Below, one piece after another: positions 62,016 through 64,000 of a stretch of 64,000 bases of DNA. The notes below the pieces were generated by a model that saw only the letters and a program-made list of their open reading frames with translations, was not told where the DNA came from and did not search any database. The stretch's first letter is position 1. Every line of letters starts with the position of its first letter. Made by a program: the position numbers and the translations under genes. This DNA comes from Lewinellaceae bacterium (GTDB taxonomy: Bacteria > Bacteroidota > Bacteroidia > Chitinophagales > Saprospiraceae): assembly GCA_020636355.1 (NCBI GenBank), contig JACJYB010000017.1, forward strand, positions 1 through 64,000, read 5' to 3'.

Positions 62016-62620
62016 ATGAATCGAGTGGTTTATACATATATGGTCATCCTTACCGGGGTGACCATTTTTGCTATATAGTCAGAAGCTGCGCCAATTGGAG
62101 CAGCAGGTTGATAACTATACGGAAAATATAACCGTGAATACCGAATCCGGTCTTAAAGAAGGCACCTACATAAAGTACGATGCCAGCGGGAAGATCATGG
62201 ATGAGTCTAGTCTATCTCGATGATGTATTGCACGAGTTCGCAAATTATACGATACGACAAGGCAGGTCGTGATCGAAGACATTACAATCACGGGAATTTT
62301 GCCGGTGACTATAAGACCTATTATCCCAACGGCCGCATCAGAGATGGAGGAATTATCAGGAAGGAGCCATGTCCGGCGTTTGGAAACGTTATTATCAGGG
62401 AGGTCAACTGATGGAAGAGGTGGCCTTCTCCGGGAATAAAGAGAACGGCCCTTTCAAAGAATACTATGAAAATGGCAACATCAAAGCAGAAGGTTCCTAC
62501 CTTAATGGTCCGAAAGAAGACGGCGAACTAAAGCTCTATGATGAACAAGGCACCCTCGTCAAGAAAATGGAATGTTCGGATGGAGTTTGCCATACGACCT
62601 GGCAAGCGGAAAGCAACTGA
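62016..62620 (+). pseudogene. MORN-repeat (YwqK-like) protein, frameshifted
   Basis: This is a gene starting at ATG 62016, one base after the stop of the isomerase gene. A short leader (MNRVVYTYMVILTGVTIFA) is followed by broken frames that join to repeats of the form G-x-Y-x-x-Y-x-x-x-G-x-I, ending with SGVWKRYYQGGQLMEEVAFSGNKENGPFKEYYENGNIKAEGSY, given here as separate repeats, and a Cys-containing tail. Relatives are called toxin-antitoxin YwqK family antitoxins by some pipelines, but no toxin partner is present and a MORN-repeat surface protein is as likely. Stop TGA is at 62618-62620. Confidence 0.6.
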
Positions 62621-62621
62621 T

Positions 62622-63671
62622 CTGCGTCTCATCCTTTATTTGCTCGTTTTTACGACTGCTCTGACTGCCCAGGTGGACAGCCGCTATGTGTATGAATTTA
62701 CCCGTTTTCCCGTCAGCCCGATGCAGACTGCTTTGGGTGGTGCTCCCATCGCACTGGCTACCGAGGATGCGGCCCAGGCTACCATCAATCCGGCCTGATG
62801 GACTCTCTGGCAGCCAGCAACCTCAGTGCCAATATTGACTTTCATTTTGCGGGCATCAAACAGATCTACGCAGGCTACGGACAGCGTTGGAAAAACTCCC
62901 GTGCATTACTGGGCTACCGGACTGCAATACCTGTCATACGGATCCTTCGATGGTGCGGACGAGATTCGGCAACTTTACCACGCCGTTCTCTGCCGGTGAT
63001 TTTGCCTTTCAGGCATCGCTTGCGCGCAGCATCCATCCACTGTGGCGGGCAGGAGCTTCTTTGAAGTGGATCTTCAGCAGCCTGGAAGGCTATAGCAGTA
63101 CCAGAGCAGTGCTGGATCTGGGACTTCACCGCCGTTCCCTGGACGGATTGACCCAGCTGGGCTTGGTGTCCACAATTTGGGGACCCAGTTTACACCTTTG
63201 TGCCCGGTCAATCACGAACCGGTGCCTTTTGATCTGCAATTTGGCGTTAGCCGGCGGCTGGCACACGTGCCTTTCCGCTTTTCTACCGTCGTCCTACCAT
63301 CTGCATCGCTGGAACCTGCTTTATGAAGACCCCAATTCCGATCAGGATGTGGATCTGTTCGGCGAGCCGATACCGGGACCTAGCGCTTTTTCCAAAGTGG
63401 TCGATAACCTCTTTCGTCATGTGATCTTCTCCGGGGAGATCCTGCTGGGTAAGCAGGAAAACCTCCAGATTCGTTTTGGGTATAACCACCTGCGGAGGAA
63501 AGAACTATCGGTGGATCAGTTCAGAGTCTGGCCGGATTTTCGGGCGGCATCGGTTTTAAAGTGAAGAAGATCCAGTTTGATTATGGGTTCAGCACCTATC
63601 ACCTGGCTGGCTCCACCCATCACCTTGGCATCCGGCTGGCGATCCGGGAGTGGATCAAACCGAAGATCTAG
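62622..63671 (+). pseudogene. PorQ-like type IX secretion protein, frameshifted
   Basis: Joined segments give a signal peptide (LILYLLVFTTALTA) and a barrel of about 345 residues with SPMQTALGGAPIALATEDAAQATINPAL and, at the C-terminus, KVKKIQFDYGFSTYHLAGSTHHLGI, which are diagnostic of PorQ, an accessory outer-membrane part of the type IX system. A start ATG is missing; CTG at 62622 is the only in-frame candidate and may be an altered ATG. Breaks occur near 62,797, 62,935, 63,175 and 63,535, among others. Stop TAG is at 63669-63671. Its presence here fits the other T9SS genes in the window. Confidence 0.65.
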
Positions 63672-63761
63672 CAACAAGGGATAACAATTTAGCTTATTAA
63701 ATTCAGGTAAGAGCCCACTGCGATCAATTAGTTATCAGGTAAATATACCATTTCAGCCGAA

Positions 63762-64000
63762 ATGAAATTTGACAAACATTTTCCGACGGAACGACTGAAA
63801 CCCACATCAAATATTTGTAGTGGCTGAGAATGCATTGGAAAGCGAAGTACAAAATATTTCCTCCTCAGGCATAGTGATGGGATTTCAATAAAGGACAACT
63901 GGCCACAATTACAGACCAGACGGAAAGCAAACTGAACTCCACAGGAATTTACAGGCATTTCCGATCGGTACAAAAATCTTAAAAATTCAGCAGAACATCA
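63762..64000 (+). pseudogene. AraC-family regulator N-terminal part, frameshifted and cut by window
   Basis: From ATG 63762, joined frames read MKFDKHFPTERLKPYIKYFVVAE, split here at a lost T near 63797, then NALESEYKIFPSSGIVMGFQYKGQLATITDQTESKL and GITGISDRYKNL. This is the sugar-/ligand-binding N-half of AraC-type regulators that carry DUF6597-like domains. The DNA-binding half lies past the window. At least four one-base losses or gains are needed, again in short homopolymers. A longer minus-strand ORF over the same bases has no family resemblance and is taken to be its shadow. Confidence 0.6.

Noticed and set aside
62220..62411. A toxin-antitoxin pair around the MORN (YwqK-like) gene
   Set aside because: No toxin gene is adjacent; the label comes from a generic family name and the neighbours are envelope genes.

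Overview
The window comes from a member of the Bacteroidota, most likely a saprospiria-like, non-flavobacterial gliding lineage (inference). The evidence is a SusC/SusD pair, type IX secretion (T9SS) cargo with both sorting-domain types, GldB, PorT-like and PorQ-like proteins, Bacteroidota-type promoters (TAnnTTTG at -7), tandem DUF2807 proteins and a proline-rich TonB. I found no tRNA, rRNA, CRISPR array, insertion sequence or prophage.

Layout. 1-7.3 kb: end of a Y-family polymerase, a TPR protein, Ada, an atypical pyruvate kinase with a DUF2007 partner, and a GT2 glycosyltransferase. 7.3-14.5 kb: a 2269-residue T9SS cargo gene, followed by an unusual array of partial copies of its own 3' end separated by hairpins. 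14.5-16.9 kb: a BlaI/BlaR1-type pair with two identical operators flanking a promoter. 17-20.8 kb: an operon of an NTF2-like protein, a DUF1080 lipoprotein and a sialate O-acetylesterase. 20.8-35.8 kb: housekeeping and mixed genes (thrS, dodecin, di-haem cytochromes, sialidase-like protein, CDF transporter, DUF2807 pair, nadE, dnaX). 35.9-44.1 kb: a carbohydrate-use locus, with susC/susD facing a Gfo/Idh/MocA oxidoreductase, a DUF6807 protein and a sugar isomerase across a LacI-type operator-like site. 44.2-59 kb: pyrD, nadC, PorT-like, gldB, a 2OG oxygenase, tatA, an M50 protease, an acyl-CoA dehydrogenase, a TPR protein, the gltA-gcvH-vanZ-tonB run, and a type B T9SS cargo.

From about 58.98 kb to the end every gene is broken by closely spaced one-base indels, many in short homopolymers. 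These genes are a DUF3109 protein, a PpiD-like isomerase, a MORN-repeat protein, PorQ and the start of an AraC-family regulator. Their protein sequence is still well conserved between the breaks, so I read this as a low-quality contig end rather than a block of decayed genes. The stop codon inside the signal peptide of the type B cargo lies at the edge of this zone and may have the same cause.

The points most worth following are: (1) a run of ten A residues in dnaX where either slipped frame stops within four codons, predicting a gamma-type product; (2) the hairpin and sorting-domain tail array behind the giant T9SS gene, together with a sharp GC shift inside that gene; (3) the BlaI promoter/operator layout; (4) the putative LacI-type site controlling the divergent SusCD/oxidoreductase locus.
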